Below are positions 24,472-33,114 of a stretch of 64,000 nt of DNA, piece after piece; within the stretch, counting starts at the first letter, position 1; each line of letters starts with the position of its first letter. A model generated the notes under the pieces. It had not been told where the DNA came from. It saw only the letters and a list, made by a program, of their open reading frames with translations, and made no database searches. Source of the DNA: Pseudomonas sp. Leaf58 (lineage in GTDB: Bacteria > Pseudomonadota > Gammaproteobacteria > Pseudomonadales > Pseudomonadaceae); assembly GCF_003627215.1 (NCBI RefSeq), contig NZ_CP032677.1, positions 3,043,501 through 3,107,500 of the forward strand, read 5' to 3'. The position numbers were made by a program, and so were the translations under genes.

Positions 24472-26094
24472 TCAAGCCTGGGCCACGGCAGCCCTCAGGT
24501 CGTTTTTGGCGACCTTGTTTGACGGGTTCAGCGGTAGCGCCGGGAAGAACCGCACCTGGCGCGGCACTTTGTAGTTGGCCATGCGCTCGCGGCTCCAGCC
24601 GATCAGCCCCTGCTCGTCGAGTTGCTGCCCCTCGCGCAGCACCACACAGGCACAACCGACCTCACCCATGCGCGCATCGGCAATGCCGATCACCGCCACC
24701 TGGGCGATGGCCGGGTGCGCCAGCAGCGCGGCTTCGATTTCTGCCGGGTAGCAGTTGAAGCCACCGACGATGTACATGTCCTTGAGGCGGTCGGTGATGG
24801 CCAGGTTGCCCTGTGGGTCCAGGCGGCCGACGTCGCCGGTGTGCAACCAACCTTCGGCATCGATGGCCTCGGCGGTGGCGGCCGGGTCCTGGAAGTACCC
24901 CTGCATGATGTGAAAGCCACGCAGGCAGATTTCCCCGGTCTCGCCCTGCGGCAAGGCGCGGTTGGCGGCGTCGCGGATGCTCACTTCGGTGCCCGGCAAC
25001 GGTTGCCCGCTGGTACCGGCAATGACCTCGGCCGGGGCCTGCGGGTCGCACAGGGTGGCCAGGCCACCGCATTCGGTCAGGCCATAGGCGGTAGTCACGA
25101 CACTGAAGCCCAGCTCGTTGCGCATGCGCTCGATCAGGCTGGGCGGGATGCTCGCCGAGCCGGTCACAGCGATGCGCAAGCTCGACAGGTCGGTTTGCGC
25201 CAGGCGTGGGTGGGCCAATAGCGACAGGTACAAGGTCGGCGCCCCCGGCAGCACGCTGATGCGCTCGCGGGCAATGCGCTGGAACACCGCCTCGGCATCG
25301 AACACCGCATGCGGCAGAATGGTCGCCCCAGCAAGCAAGCAGGTCAGCCAGCCGGCCTTGTAGCCAAAGGCATGGAAGAACGGGTTGACGATCAGGTAGC
25401 GGTCGCCCGGCACCAACCCCAATACCCGCACGTACTCGGCAAATGCCCGCAGGTTCTGCCCATGGGCACTCATCACGCCCTTGGGCTTGCCGGTAGTCCC
25501 GGAGGTGAACAGCAGGTCGCAGATGGCTTCGGGCTGAATGCTCAGGGCCCGGCGCTCGGCCGTAAGTTTCTCGATGGTCGCGGCGCCAAGCAGAAACTGC
25601 GCGTAGCTCAGGTCGGGGGCGGCCGCTGGCTGCTCGCAGGCGAAAATCACCTGGTGTTCCAGGGTGGCCGGGCGATGCGGTGCAAGCAGTGCCGGGTAAT
25701 CGACCTCCAGGAAGCGCTGCTGCATGAACAGCACCCGGCAACCGCTGCGGGCCAGCACATCGGCGGCTTCGCCCCCCTTCATACGGGTGTTGATCGGCAC
25801 CAGCACGGCACCCGCGCAATGGATGCCCAGCGCCGCCAGGATCCACTCACGGCTGTTGGCGGCCCACAGGCCAACCCGGTCGCCTGGCTGGATGCCCAGC
25901 GCCATCAGGCCACGGGTAACCTGCAGCGCCTGCGCTGGCAGGTCGGCGTAATCCAGGCGCTCGCCGTTTTCTTCGATGGCGGTATGGCCGGCAAAGCGTT
26001 GCGCGCTGTCGTACAGCAGGCGGGCAATGGTGGCAGGCACAGCGGCCTGCCCGGCAAGGGTATCGAGGGTCGGGTTCATGCAGGGTTCGCTCAT
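24472..26094 (-). CDS. fadD3: FadD3-like HIP-CoA ligase
   Basis: 540 residues. AMP-forming ligase motifs: LLFTSGTTGKPKG (P-loop), TTAYGLTECGG, GWLHTGDVGRLDPQGN, and DRLKDMYIVGGFNCYPAE, with Lys near the C-terminus in PSNKVAKNDLR. INPFFHAFGYKAG-like VNPFFHAFGYKAGWLTCLL and the rest of the core closely follow M. tuberculosis FadD3, which adds CoA to HIP to start ring C/D degradation. ATG 26094 is chosen because it lies 5 bp past the kshB stop; ATG 26079 is an alternative. It lies in the operon of hsaA and kshB, so the HIP released by HsaC/HsaD feeds directly into it. Confidence 0.87.
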   Translation of the reverse strand: MSEPCMNPTLDTLAGQAAVPATIARLLYDSAQRFAGHTAIEENGERLDYADLPAQALQVTRGLMALGIQPGDRVGLWAANSREWILAALGIHCAGAVLVPINTRMKGGEAADVLARSGCRVLFMQQRFLEVDYPALLAPHRPATLEHQVIFACEQPAAAPDLSYAQFLLGAATIEKLTAERRALSIQPEAICDLLFTSGTTGKPKGVMSAHGQNLRAFAEYVRVLGLVPGDRYLIVNPFFHAFGYKAGWLTCLLAGATILPHAVFDAEAVFQRIARERISVLPGAPTLYLSLLAHPRLAQTDLSSLRIAVTGSASIPPSLIERMRNELGFSVVTTAYGLTECGGLATLCDPQAPAEVIAGTSGQPLPGTEVSIRDAANRALPQGETGEICLRGFHIMQGYFQDPAATAEAIDAEGWLHTGDVGRLDPQGNLAITDRLKDMYIVGGFNCYPAEIEAALLAHPAIAQVAVIGIADARMGEVGCACVVLREGQQLDEQGLIGWSRERMANYKVPRQVRFFPALPLNPSNKVAKNDLRAAVAQA

Positions 26095-26099
26095 CGGTA

Positions 26100-27122
26100 T
26101 CACTCGGGAAAGCGGATACGCAGCACTGGGCTGGTGGGGACCGCTTGGCAGGCCAGGATCCAGCCTTCGGCCAGTTCCCCAGCATCCAGGGCATCGTTGT
26201 GCAACAGTTCGACTTCGCCGCTTTCCAGGGTGCACATGCACGAGGCGCACCCGCCCACACGGCAGGCGCTGGGCGGGTTGAGGCCGGCGCGCTGCATGGC
26301 ATCGAGCAGCGTCTCGCCGCTGGCGCAGGCCAGGCGGTGATCCTCGCCGTCAAGGTGTACGGCCAGTTCCGCGGCCATCGCCGCCTCACTGTGGCTGGCC
26401 GGGGGCAGCTCACCTTCCCCCGGCAGCGACACGAAGCGCTCCACATGCACCCGGCCAGCCGGCATGCCCAGGCTGGCCAGTGCCTGCACGGCGGCATCCA
26501 TGAACGGCGCCGGGCCGCAGATGAAGGCCTGGGCGTCTAGAAATGGCCGGGCCAGTTCGGCCAGTTGGGCCACGCTTGGCACGCCTTGCAGCGCGTCCAG
26601 CCAATGCACCACCTGCAAGCGCTGCGGGTGGACGGCGGCGAGCATGCGCAGCTCATCGCGGAAGATCACCGAGTGCTCGTCGCGGTTGGCGTAAATCAGC
26701 AGCACCCGCCCCTGCCCCGCCAGCAGCGCCGAACGCAGGATCGACAGCACCGGCGTCACCCCGCTGCCGCCACCGAACAGCAGCAAGTCGCCTTGCAGGT
26801 CGCGGGGCACGAATACCCCGGCCGGTGGCAGCACCTCAAGGGTCTGGCCCTCCTGCAGCTGTTCACACAGCCAGTTCGAAGCGCGCCCGTCACGCACCCG
26901 TTTGATGGTGACCCGCAAGGGTTCGTCGAGCAGGGGGGTACTCGACAGCGAATAGCAGCGTGGCAGCCAGCCGCCGTCGAACGGCACACGCAGGGTCAGG
27001 AACTGGCCCGGTTTGTAGTGAAAGCGCTCGGCCAGCGACTCGGGCACGTCGAACACCAGCGAACGGGCGTCGGCGGTTTCCTCGATCACCCGCGCCACGC
27101 GCAAGGCAAAATAGTCATTCAT
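26100..27122 (-). CDS. kshB: KshB-type 3-ketosteroid 9-alpha-hydroxylase reductase
   Basis: 340 residues. FNR-like FAD domain with RCYSLSS (55-61), NAD domain with GGGSGVTP (117-124) and FICGPAPFM (200-208), and a C-terminal plant-type [2Fe-2S] domain with Cys287, Cys292, Cys295 and Cys325. This order is that of KshB / HmpB-type reductases and of phenylacetyl-CoA PaaE. In this operon (next to hsaA and fadD3) it is expected to pass electrons to the oxygenase KshA, which hydroxylates C9 and triggers ring B opening. kshA itself is not in the window. Supplying the HsaA flavin is unlikely, because HsaA uses a small HsaB reductase. Confidence 0.83.
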   Translation of the reverse strand: MNDYFALRVARVIEETADARSLVFDVPESLAERFHYKPGQFLTLRVPFDGGWLPRCYSLSSTPLLDEPLRVTIKRVRDGRASNWLCEQLQEGQTLEVLPPAGVFVPRDLQGDLLLFGGGSGVTPVLSILRSALLAGQGRVLLIYANRDEHSVIFRDELRMLAAVHPQRLQVVHWLDALQGVPSVAQLAELARPFLDAQAFICGPAPFMDAAVQALASLGMPAGRVHVERFVSLPGEGELPPASHSEAAMAAELAVHLDGEDHRLACASGETLLDAMQRAGLNPPSACRVGGCASCMCTLESGEVELLHNDALDAGELAEGWILACQAVPTSPVLRIRFPE

Positions 27123-27148
27123 GGTTCAGGTACTCGCTGTTACCCGGC

Positions 27149-28336
27149 TCAGACGAATGGATCGGGGTTGGGCAGGCCCAACTGCACCGCACCGAAGCTG
27201 CGCCCGTAAGCCATGAAATTGTTGGCGATATGCCCGCGGGCCTGGTGCAGGTCGCGGAACAAGCGCGCCACCGGGTTGCCGTTGTACAGCCCTGAGGCGG
27301 CCATGCTGCGCAGCAGGTCGCTGACACGCTCGGCACAAATGTTGGTGACGTAGGACGACTGGTAGCGGTACAGCAGGCGCGTTTCGGTGTCTGGATACTC
27401 GCCGGCCCGGGCCAGTTGCATCAGTTGCTCGTAGTTACGCTCCAGGACCAACTTGAGGCTGTCAACGGTAATCACCGCCTCGGCCACCGCCGTTTGGGCG
27501 ACCGGGTCGTCGGCGGTGCGCGCCCCGTGCTTGCCGATGTGCTGGGCGGCGTTCTCGCGGAAGGCATTGATAGCCCCCTGCAAGGCGCCGATGGCCGAGG
27601 TCGAGACCGCGCGGGAGAACACCTGGGCGAACGGGATTGCATAGATCGGGTTGGTGTTGACCAGGCGCCCCGGCGTTGCTTCGATCTGCCAGTTGTTGGT
27701 GCGTTGCACGCGGTGGGCGGGGACGAAGGCGTCCTCGACCACAATGTCGTGGCTGCCGGTGCCGCGCAGGCCCAGCACATCCCAGTTGTGTTCGATACGG
27801 TAGTCGGCGCGCGGCAGCAGGAAGGTGCCATGCTCGCTGGCAAAGTCACCATCGGCAGGCAGGATGCCGCCCAGCAATACCCACTGGCAATGCTCACTGC
27901 CGCTGGAGAAGCCCCAGCGCCCGCTGATGCGATAGCCGCCCGGTACCACGCTGACCTTGGCCGCCGGCATGTAGGTAGAAGAAATCAGCGCGCCATGGTC
28001 CTGCTCCCAGACCTCGCGCTGCGCCTCGATCGGGTAGCGCGCTACCTGCCAAGGGTGCACGCCCATCACGCCATACACCCAGGCGGTCGACATGCAGCCT
28101 TCGGCGAGGATCATCTGGATTTCAAAGAAGGTGCGCGGGTCGACTTCGTAGCCGCCAAAGGCGCGCGGCTGCAGAGCACGCAGCAAACCCGCCGCCTGCA
28201 GCTCGTCGATGGTCTGGTCGGGGATGCGCAGGTCGCGCTCGGCCTGTGCCGCGCGGGCCTTGAGCTGCGGCACCAAGTGCCGCGCTCGTTCGATCAGTTC
28301 GACTTCTTCCTGGGTCTTTTCTCGCAAGCTGTGCAT
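27149..28336 (-). CDS. hsaA: HsaA/TesA1-type flavin-dependent 3-HSA hydroxylase
   Basis: 395 residues starting at MHSLREKTQEEV; ten upstream codons run into the promoter side. Acyl-CoA-dehydrogenase-fold group D monooxygenase: AGLLRALQPRAFGGYEVDP, SGRWGFSSGSEHCQW and GLRGTGSHDIVVEDAFVPAHR are typical of HsaA. The enzyme hydroxylates the phenolic 9,10-seco steroid 3-HSA at C4 to give the catechol substrate of HsaC, using reduced flavin from HsaB. No hsaB gene is visible in the window. It heads an operon continuing to kshB, fadD3, DUF1302 and the OYE-like gene, under the dyad at 28410. Confidence 0.9.
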   Translation of the reverse strand: MHSLREKTQEEVELIERARHLVPQLKARAAQAERDLRIPDQTIDELQAAGLLRALQPRAFGGYEVDPRTFFEIQMILAEGCMSTAWVYGVMGVHPWQVARYPIEAQREVWEQDHGALISSTYMPAAKVSVVPGGYRISGRWGFSSGSEHCQWVLLGGILPADGDFASEHGTFLLPRADYRIEHNWDVLGLRGTGSHDIVVEDAFVPAHRVQRTNNWQIEATPGRLVNTNPIYAIPFAQVFSRAVSTSAIGALQGAINAFRENAAQHIGKHGARTADDPVAQTAVAEAVITVDSLKLVLERNYEQLMQLARAGEYPDTETRLLYRYQSSYVTNICAERVSDLLRSMAASGLYNGNPVARLFRDLHQARGHIANNFMAYGRSFGAVQLGLPNPDPFV

Positions 28337-28409
28337 CACTGGTCTCTCCCGGTCTCGCTGCGCCACTGCGCGAGCTGGGATCGATCATCGGGGTGGCCAG
28401 GCGATCGTT

Positions 28410-28427
28410 CATCGTCAAAGCGGACTA
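28410..28427 (-). promoter_or_regulatory. Conserved 18-bp dyad, promoter of hsaA operon
   Basis: Toward hsaA: TAGTCCGCTTTGACGATG, 74 bp before the start codon. It is back to back with the site at 28449; the two lie 21 bp apart. Confidence 0.77.
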
Positions 28428-28448
28428 GTGCCGGCGCGCCCTGGGCGC

Positions 28449-28466
28449 TAGTCCGTTGAGACGATG
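28449..28466 (+). promoter_or_regulatory. Conserved 18-bp dyad, promoter of 7-alpha-HSDH operon
   Basis: TAGTCCGTTGAGACGATG pointing to the plus-strand SDR, 77 bp before the ATG at 28544. CATAGT at 28487-28492, 20 bp on, is a good -10 candidate. Confidence 0.8.
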
Positions 28467-28543
28467 TAAGCCACCGCTGGCATGACCATAGTCAGCGCCA
28501 TTCACAGCCCTGAGCCGATGAGCCCCTGAGAGGAGTTTCTGCC

Positions 28544-29317
28544 ATGAGTATCCTGCAACGATTCCGTATCGACGGCGGCGTTGCCATCGTCACCGGCAGT
28601 GGCCGCGGCATCGGCCGGGCCATCGCCCTGGCCTACGCCGAAGCCGGCGCCGATGTGGTGTGCGCCGCGCGTTCGCTGGACGACGTCCAAGCGGTGGCCG
28701 AGGAAATCCGCGCGCTGGGCCGCAATGCCCTGGCGTTCGCCTGTGACGTCAACGACAGCGAGCAGCGCCAGGCCCTGGTGCGCCAGAGTCACGAGCACCT
28801 TGGCCGCATCACGCACCTGGTCAACAACGTCGGCGGCGGCGGCCCCAATGACCCGCTGGGCCTGAGCCCTGAGCAGTTCGACGAAATCCTGCGCTTCAAC
28901 GTGTCCAGTGCCTACGCCTTCTGCCAGCTGTGCGTACCGCTGATGCGCGACGCTGGCGGCGGCAATATCGTCAACATCAGCTCGGTGGCCGCCCGCTACG
29001 CGCAGCGCCACTTCAGTGCCTACGGCACGGCCAAGGCGGCGCTCAGCCACCTGACCCGCCTGCTGGCCCAGGACTTCGCGCCACAGGTGCGGGTCAATGC
29101 CGTGGCCCCCGGCCCTACCCTGACGGCCGCCTTGAACAGCGTGATGCCGGCCGCCATGCGCCAGACCATGGAAGCCAACACCCCGCTCAAGTGCCTGGGC
29201 AGCCCCGAAGACATCGCCGCCGCCGCCCTGTACCTGGCCTCGCCTGCTTCCGCCTGGGTCACCGGCAAGATCATCGATGTCGACGGTGGTGCCGACTGCA
29301 GCGTCTGGGCTGGCTGA
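28544..29317 (+). CDS. 7-alpha-hydroxysteroid dehydrogenase-like SDR
   Basis: 257 residues. TGSGRGIG at 18-25, then NNVGGGGPNDP (94-104), Ser146/147, Tyr160 and Lys164. The GGGGP insertion, the block AVAPGPTLTAALNSVMPAAM and the end ASPASAWVTGKI recall E. coli HdhA (7-alpha-HSDH; Ser146/Tyr159/Lys163) closely. It would oxidise the 7-alpha-hydroxyl of cholate or chenodeoxycholate derivatives. Good ribosome site (GAGAGGAGTTTCTGCC). A strong rho-independent terminator follows 15 bp after the stop, which partly separates it from hsaE. Activity on other positions cannot be excluded. Confidence 0.8.
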   Translation: MSILQRFRIDGGVAIVTGSGRGIGRAIALAYAEAGADVVCAARSLDDVQAVAEEIRALGRNALAFACDVNDSEQRQALVRQSHEHLGRITHLVNNVGGGGPNDPLGLSPEQFDEILRFNVSSAYAFCQLCVPLMRDAGGGNIVNISSVAARYAQRHFSAYGTAKAALSHLTRLLAQDFAPQVRVNAVAPGPTLTAALNSVMPAAMRQTMEANTPLKCLGSPEDIAAAALYLASPASAWVTGKIIDVDGGADCSVWAG

Positions 29318-29332
29318 CCAAGCGTTTTCTCA

Positions 29333-29368
29333 AGCCGGCCTCCCTTTTTGCTCGGGCCGGCTTTTTTT
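29333..29368 (+). terminator. Rho-independent terminator between 7-alpha-HSDH-like gene and hsaE
   Basis: AGCCGGCC (29333-29340) pairs with GGCCGGCT (29355-29362) across a 14-base loop, followed directly by a T run. It lies within what looks like one operon, so it may attenuate hsaE-G-F. Confidence 0.85.
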
Positions 29369-29394
29369 ATTCCCTCACACAGAGAGCCCCCGCC

Positions 29395-30186
29395 ATGGAT
29401 GCCCATCTGATCCAAGCGCTTGGCGACCAGCTGTTCGACGCCCTGCGCGGTCGCCATACCCTGCAACCGCTGACCCGCCGCCACCCGGCCCTGACCCTCG
29501 ACCAGGCCTACCGCATTTCGCTGGCTTTTTTGCAGCGCCGCGAAGCCCTGGGCGAGCGCGTGGTTGGCAAGAAAATCGGCGTGACCAGCCGCGCCGTGCA
29601 AGAAATGCTCGACGTGCACCAGCCGGATTTCGGTTTTCTGACCGACGCCATGCAGGTGGCGGATGGCAGCGATGTCAGCCTTGCCCAGCACCAGTTGATC
29701 CAGCCGCGCGCCGAAGGTGAGATCGCTTTCATGCTCGGCGAAGACCTGCACGGCCCTGGCATTACCGCCGAGGACGTGCTGGCCGCGACGCAGTGGGTGA
29801 TGCCCTGCTTCGAAATCGTCGACTCGCGCATCGACGACTGGCAGATCCGCATTCAAGACACCGTGGCCGACAACGCCTCGTGCGGCGTATTCGCCCTTGG
29901 CAAGCAACGCCTCGACCCGCGCACGCTGGACCTGGCCAAGGTGCAGATGCAGGTGCTCAAGAATGGCCAGCCGGCCGGCAGCGGCCTGGGCTCGGCCGTT
30001 CAGGGCCACCCCTGCGCGGCGGTGGCCTGGCTGGCCAACACCCTGGGCGAGCTGGGCATGCCGTTGCGCCGCGGCGAAATCATCCTGTCCGGTGCTTTGG
30101 CGCCGCTGGTGCCGGTCACTGCCGGCGACCGTATCAGCCTGAGCATGAGCGGGCTGGGCCAGTCCAGCCTGCGCTTCGTGCCCTGA
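29395..30186 (+). CDS. hsaE: HsaE/TesE-type 2-hydroxydienoate hydratase
   Basis: 263 residues from ATG 29395; the frame is open further upstream, but that part overlaps the SDR gene and the terminator. MhpD/BphH family: VGKKIGVTSRAVQEML, then the metal ligands Glu107 and Glu109 (AEGEIAF) and Glu140 (PCFEIVDSR), in the spacing of MhpD (106/108/139). It hydrates 2-hydroxyhexa-2,4-dienoate, the small fragment released by HsaD, to 4-hydroxy-2-oxohexanoate. AGAGAG lies before the start. It forms a tight unit with hsaG (21 bp) and hsaF (10 bp). Confidence 0.9.
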   Translation: MDAHLIQALGDQLFDALRGRHTLQPLTRRHPALTLDQAYRISLAFLQRREALGERVVGKKIGVTSRAVQEMLDVHQPDFGFLTDAMQVADGSDVSLAQHQLIQPRAEGEIAFMLGEDLHGPGITAEDVLAATQWVMPCFEIVDSRIDDWQIRIQDTVADNASCGVFALGKQRLDPRTLDLAKVQMQVLKNGQPAGSGLGSAVQGHPCAAVAWLANTLGELGMPLRRGEIILSGALAPLVPVTAGDRISLSMSGLGQSSLRFVP

Positions 30187-30207
30187 CTTTTTCCTGGAGC
30201 GATGAAC

Positions 30208-31131
30208 ATGAGCAAGAAAATCCGATGTGCATTGATCGGGCCGGGCAACATCGGCACCGACCTGCTGTACAAACTCCAACGCAGCGAGGTACTGGAGCCG
30301 GTCTGGATGGTGGGCATCGATGCCAGCTCCGAAGGCCTGGCGCGCGCGCGCGAGATGGGCCTGAAAACCACCGCCGACGGCGTCGACGGCCTGCTGCCGC
30401 ACGTACGCGAAGACAACATCCAGATCGCCTTCGATGCCACCTCGGCCTACGTGCATGCGCAAAACAGCCACAAGCTCAACGCCCTCGGCGTGCTGATGAT
30501 CGACCTGACCCCTGCGGCCATCGGCCCCTACTGCGTACCACCGGTCAACCTCAAGGCCAACCTCGGGCTGGGGGTGATGAACGTGAACATGGTCACCTGC
30601 GGCGGCCAGGCGACCATCCCGCTGGTGGCAGCGGTGTCCAGCGTGCAGCCGGTGGCCTATGCCGAGATCATCGCCACCGCCGCCTCGAAGTCGGTAGGCC
30701 CGGGGACGCGCAAGAACATCGACGAATTCACCCGCACCACCGCCAGCGCGGTGGAACAGGTGGGCGGCGCCCGGCAGGGCAAGGCAATCATCATCATCAA
30801 CCCGGCCGAACCGCCGCTGATCATGCGTGACACCGTGCATTGCCTGACCGACGACGAACCCGACCAGGACGCAATCCGCGCCGCCATCGAGGCGATGATC
30901 CAGCAGGTGCAGCGCTACGTGCCGGGCTACCGCTTGGTCAACGGGCCAGTGTTTGACGGTAAGCGCGTGTCGATCTTCATGGAGGTGGAAGGCCTGGGCG
31001 ACTACCTGCCGCGCTACGCCGGCAACCTTGACATCATGACGGCGGCAGCGGCGCGTACCGCCGAGCTGTTCGCCGAAGAAATTCTCAAGGGCGAGCTGGT
31101 GCTGCGCCCTGCCCCTGCTGCCCTGGCTTAA
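30208..31131 (+). CDS. hsaG: HsaG/TesF-type acylating (propion)aldehyde dehydrogenase
   Basis: 307 residues from ATG 30208, which has GGAG at 8 bp; ATG 30202 has it at only 2 bp. N-terminal Rossmann motif [13 protein letters not shown]; the catalytic Cys is in [12 protein letters not shown] (residue 131), and [23 protein letters not shown] follows near the C-terminus. The family (MhpF/BphJ) makes acyl-CoA from the aldehyde that the aldolase produces and channels it directly between the two proteins. In steroid degradation the aldehyde is propanal, from 4-hydroxy-2-oxohexanoate. It lies between hsaE and hsaF, as in other clusters. Confidence 0.9.
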   Translation: MSKKIRCALIGPGNIGTDLLYKLQRSEVLEPVWMVGIDASSEGLARAREMGLKTTADGVDGLLPHVREDNIQIAFDATSAYVHAQNSHKLNALGVLMIDLTPAAIGPYCVPPVNLKANLGLGVMNVNMVTCGGQATIPLVAAVSSVQPVAYAEIIATAASKSVGPGTRKNIDEFTRTTASAVEQVGGARQGKAIIIINPAEPPLIMRDTVHCLTDDEPDQDAIRAAIEAMIQQVQRYVPGYRLVNGPVFDGKRVSIFMEVEGLGDYLPRYAGNLDIMTAAAARTAELFAEEILKGELVLRPAPAALA

Positions 31132-31141
31132 GGAGCCGACC

Positions 31142-32164
31142 ATGGACCTCAACGGCAAACGCATTACCGTACATGACATGTGCCTGCGCGACGGCATGCA
31201 CCCCAAGCGGCACCAAATCAGCCTGGATGAGATGCAGCGCATCGCTTGTGGCCTGGATGCCGCCGGGGTGCCGCTGATCGAGGTGACCCACGGCGATGGC
31301 CTGGGCGGCAGCTCGGTCAACTATGGTTTCCCGGCGCACAGTGACGAGGCCTACCTGGCGGCGGTCATTCCGCTGATGAAGCAGGCCAAGGTGTCGGCGT
31401 TGCTGCTGCCGGGCATCGGCACGGTAGAGCACCTGAAAATGGCCCATGGCCTGGGGGTGAGCACCTTGCGTGTGGCCACCCACTGTACCGAGGCGGATGT
31501 CAGCGAGCAGCACATTGCCCATGCCCGGCACCTGGGCATGGACACCGTGGGCTTCTTGATGATGGCGCACATGAACAGCGCCGAAGGCCTGGCCCGCCAG
31601 GGCAAGCTGATGGAGAGCTATGGCGCCAACTGCATCTACCTGACCGATTCGGCGGGCTACCTGTTGCCGCATCAGGTCAGCGAACGCGTGGCGGCGATGC
31701 GTGCCGCGCTGCGTCCGGAGACCGAGATTGGTTTCCATGGCCACCATAACCTGTCGATGGGCGTGGCCAACTCGATTGCCGCGATCGCCGCCGGTGCCAG
31801 CCGTATCGATGCGGCCTGCGCCGGGCTCGGCGCCGGGGCTGGGAACACGCCGATGGAGGTGCTGGTAGCGGTGTGCAAGCGTATGGGCATCGAGACCGGG
31901 GTGGATGTGTTTGCCATTCAGGACGTGGCCGAGGACCTGGTGGTGCCGATCATGGACTTCCCAATCCGCAGTGACCGCGATGCGCTGACCATGGGCTATG
32001 CGGGGGTGTATGGCTCGTTCCTGCTGTTTGCCAAACGTGCCGAGCAGAAGTATGGCGTGTCGGCGCGGGAAATTTTGGTCGAGATGGGCCGGCGCGGGAT
32101 GGTCGGAGGCCAGGAGGACATGATCGAAGACACCGCAATGACCCTGGCCAAGCGCCGGGCCTGA
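31142..32164 (+). CDS. hsaF: HsaF/TesG-type 4-hydroxy-2-oxoacid aldolase
   Basis: 340 residues, DRE-TIM/HMGL-like family. The first strand carries [11 protein letters not shown] (metal Asp and catalytic His), then [21 protein letters not shown] and [15 protein letters not shown] with the metal-binding His pair. It is a class II pyruvate aldolase that splits 4-hydroxy-2-oxohexanoate into pyruvate and propanal. The C-terminal helical domain (about 280-340) is the docking face for the dehydrogenase HsaG. It is the last gene of the plus-strand operon and is followed by a bidirectional terminator-like palindrome. Confidence 0.92.
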   Translation: MDLNGKRITVHDMCLRDGMHPKRHQISLDEMQRIACGLDAAGVPLIEVTHGDGLGGSSVNYGFPAHSDEAYLAAVIPLMKQAKVSALLLPGIGTVEHLKMAHGLGVSTLRVATHCTEADVSEQHIAHARHLGMDTVGFLMMAHMNSAEGLARQGKLMESYGANCIYLTDSAGYLLPHQVSERVAAMRAALRPETEIGFHGHHNLSMGVANSIAAIAAGASRIDAACAGLGAGAGNTPMEVLVAVCKRMGIETGVDVFAIQDVAEDLVVPIMDFPIRSDRDALTMGYAGVYGSFLLFAKRAEQKYGVSAREILVEMGRRGMVGGQEDMIEDTAMTLAKRRA

Positions 32165-32187
32165 GGACCCATTGGCGGCAGTGTAAA

Positions 32188-32252
32188 AAGCTACAAGCTA
32201 CAAGAATGAGCGGCCCACATACGGGCTGCTTTTTTCTTGCAGCTTGCGGCTT
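32188..32252. terminator. Bidirectional terminator-like palindrome between hsaF and SDR
   Basis: AGCTACAAGCTACAAG on the left and CTTGCAGCTTGCGGCTT on the right enclose an AGCGGCCC/GGGCTGCT stem followed by six T. This type of inverted repeat is common between convergent Pseudomonas genes. Confidence 0.75.
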
Positions 32253-32268
32253 AAAGCTGGCTCGCCCA

Positions 32269-33102
32269 TCAGCGCCAGTCGGCGACGATCCCATACTCCA
32301 AGGCCAAGGCCTGCGCCGCCAGGGTGCGCCGTTGATACTGCTCGGCACGGGGATCGGTGGCCAGCCACAACATTACCGCCGCCGGCACCTCGGGCGGTGC
32401 ACTGCCGGCGCGCAAGGCAATGACCCCCTGCTCGCCGATGGTCACCTTCAAGGCTTCGGTGGTGACCACCCCAGGGTTCAAGGTGTAGGCACGGATACCT
32501 CGCTCACCCAGCTCCGTCGACAAAATCCCCGACAAGCGCGATACCGCCGCCTTGCCGGCACCGTAGGCATAGCCCCAGCCGCCTTTGTCCGCCGCCACCG
32601 GTGGGTCGCTCTCGCCGGCACCGGAGGTGACGTTGATCACCACCCCACTGCCCTGCCCGAGCATCCGCTGCACCACCGCCTGGGTCAGCAGGAACGGCGT
32701 CAGGATGTACCCGGTGAACATCCGCTCCAGGGTCTGCGGCTGCAGCGCCAGGAACGTCGAATTAAGGTCGCTGCCCTGGTAGATGGCGTTATTCACCAGC
32801 ACATCGATACGCCCGTACTCGGCCAGCACTGCCGCGCAGGCGTGCTCGGCCGAACGGCTGTCGAGCAAGTCCATCGGCACCACCAACACCCGGCCGCCCA
32901 GCGCGCGGATCGCCTCAGCGGTGCCATTGAGGCTACCCGACAACGGCGCGCCAGCGGCGTCGCGCAAGGCATGCTGGTGTTGTTCGCCCTCTTCGAGGGT
33001 GCGCGCACTGATCGCCAGGTCGTAACCGGCACGGGCAAACGCCAGTGCCGCCGCCCGGCCGATGCCACGGCTGGCACCGGTAATGAAGGCTACTTTATTC
33101 AT
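32269..33102 (-). CDS. SDR-family oxidoreductase, divergent active-site spacing
   Basis: 277 residues. TGASRGIG at 8-15, NNAI (104-107) in place of NNAG, Ser160, then a segment GESDPPVAADKGGWGYAYGAG placing Tyr180 and Lys184. The distance between Ser and Tyr is about 20 residues, longer than the usual 13. The region 41-68 also holds an insertion after the second strand. It lies 12 bp after hsdA in a two-gene operon and probably acts on another steroid hydroxyl or a hydroxyacyl-CoA. The function is not assignable from sequence alone. Confidence 0.78.
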   Translation of the reverse strand: MNKVAFITGASRGIGRAAALAFARAGYDLAISARTLEEGEQHQHALRDAAGAPLSGSLNGTAEAIRALGGRVLVVPMDLLDSRSAEHACAAVLAEYGRIDVLVNNAIYQGSDLNSTFLALQPQTLERMFTGYILTPFLLTQAVVQRMLGQGSGVVINVTSGAGESDPPVAADKGGWGYAYGAGKAAVSRLSGILSTELGERGIRAYTLNPGVVTTEALKVTIGEQGVIALRAGSAPPEVPAAVMLWLATDPRAEQYQRRTLAAQALALEYGIVADWR

Positions 33103-33114
33103 GCTTTTTCCTTG

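Noticed and set aside
28930-29394. In-frame upstream extension of hsaE
   Set aside because: It overlaps the SDR gene in another frame and crosses the terminator; the ATG at 29395 gives the normal family length and the correct N-terminus.
29020-31320. A 766-codon open frame on the minus strand opposite hsaE and hsaG
   Set aside because: It is antisense to three well-identified enzymes, is rich in His/Gln/Arg and has no family motif; it is a by-product of GC-biased codon use in the real genes.
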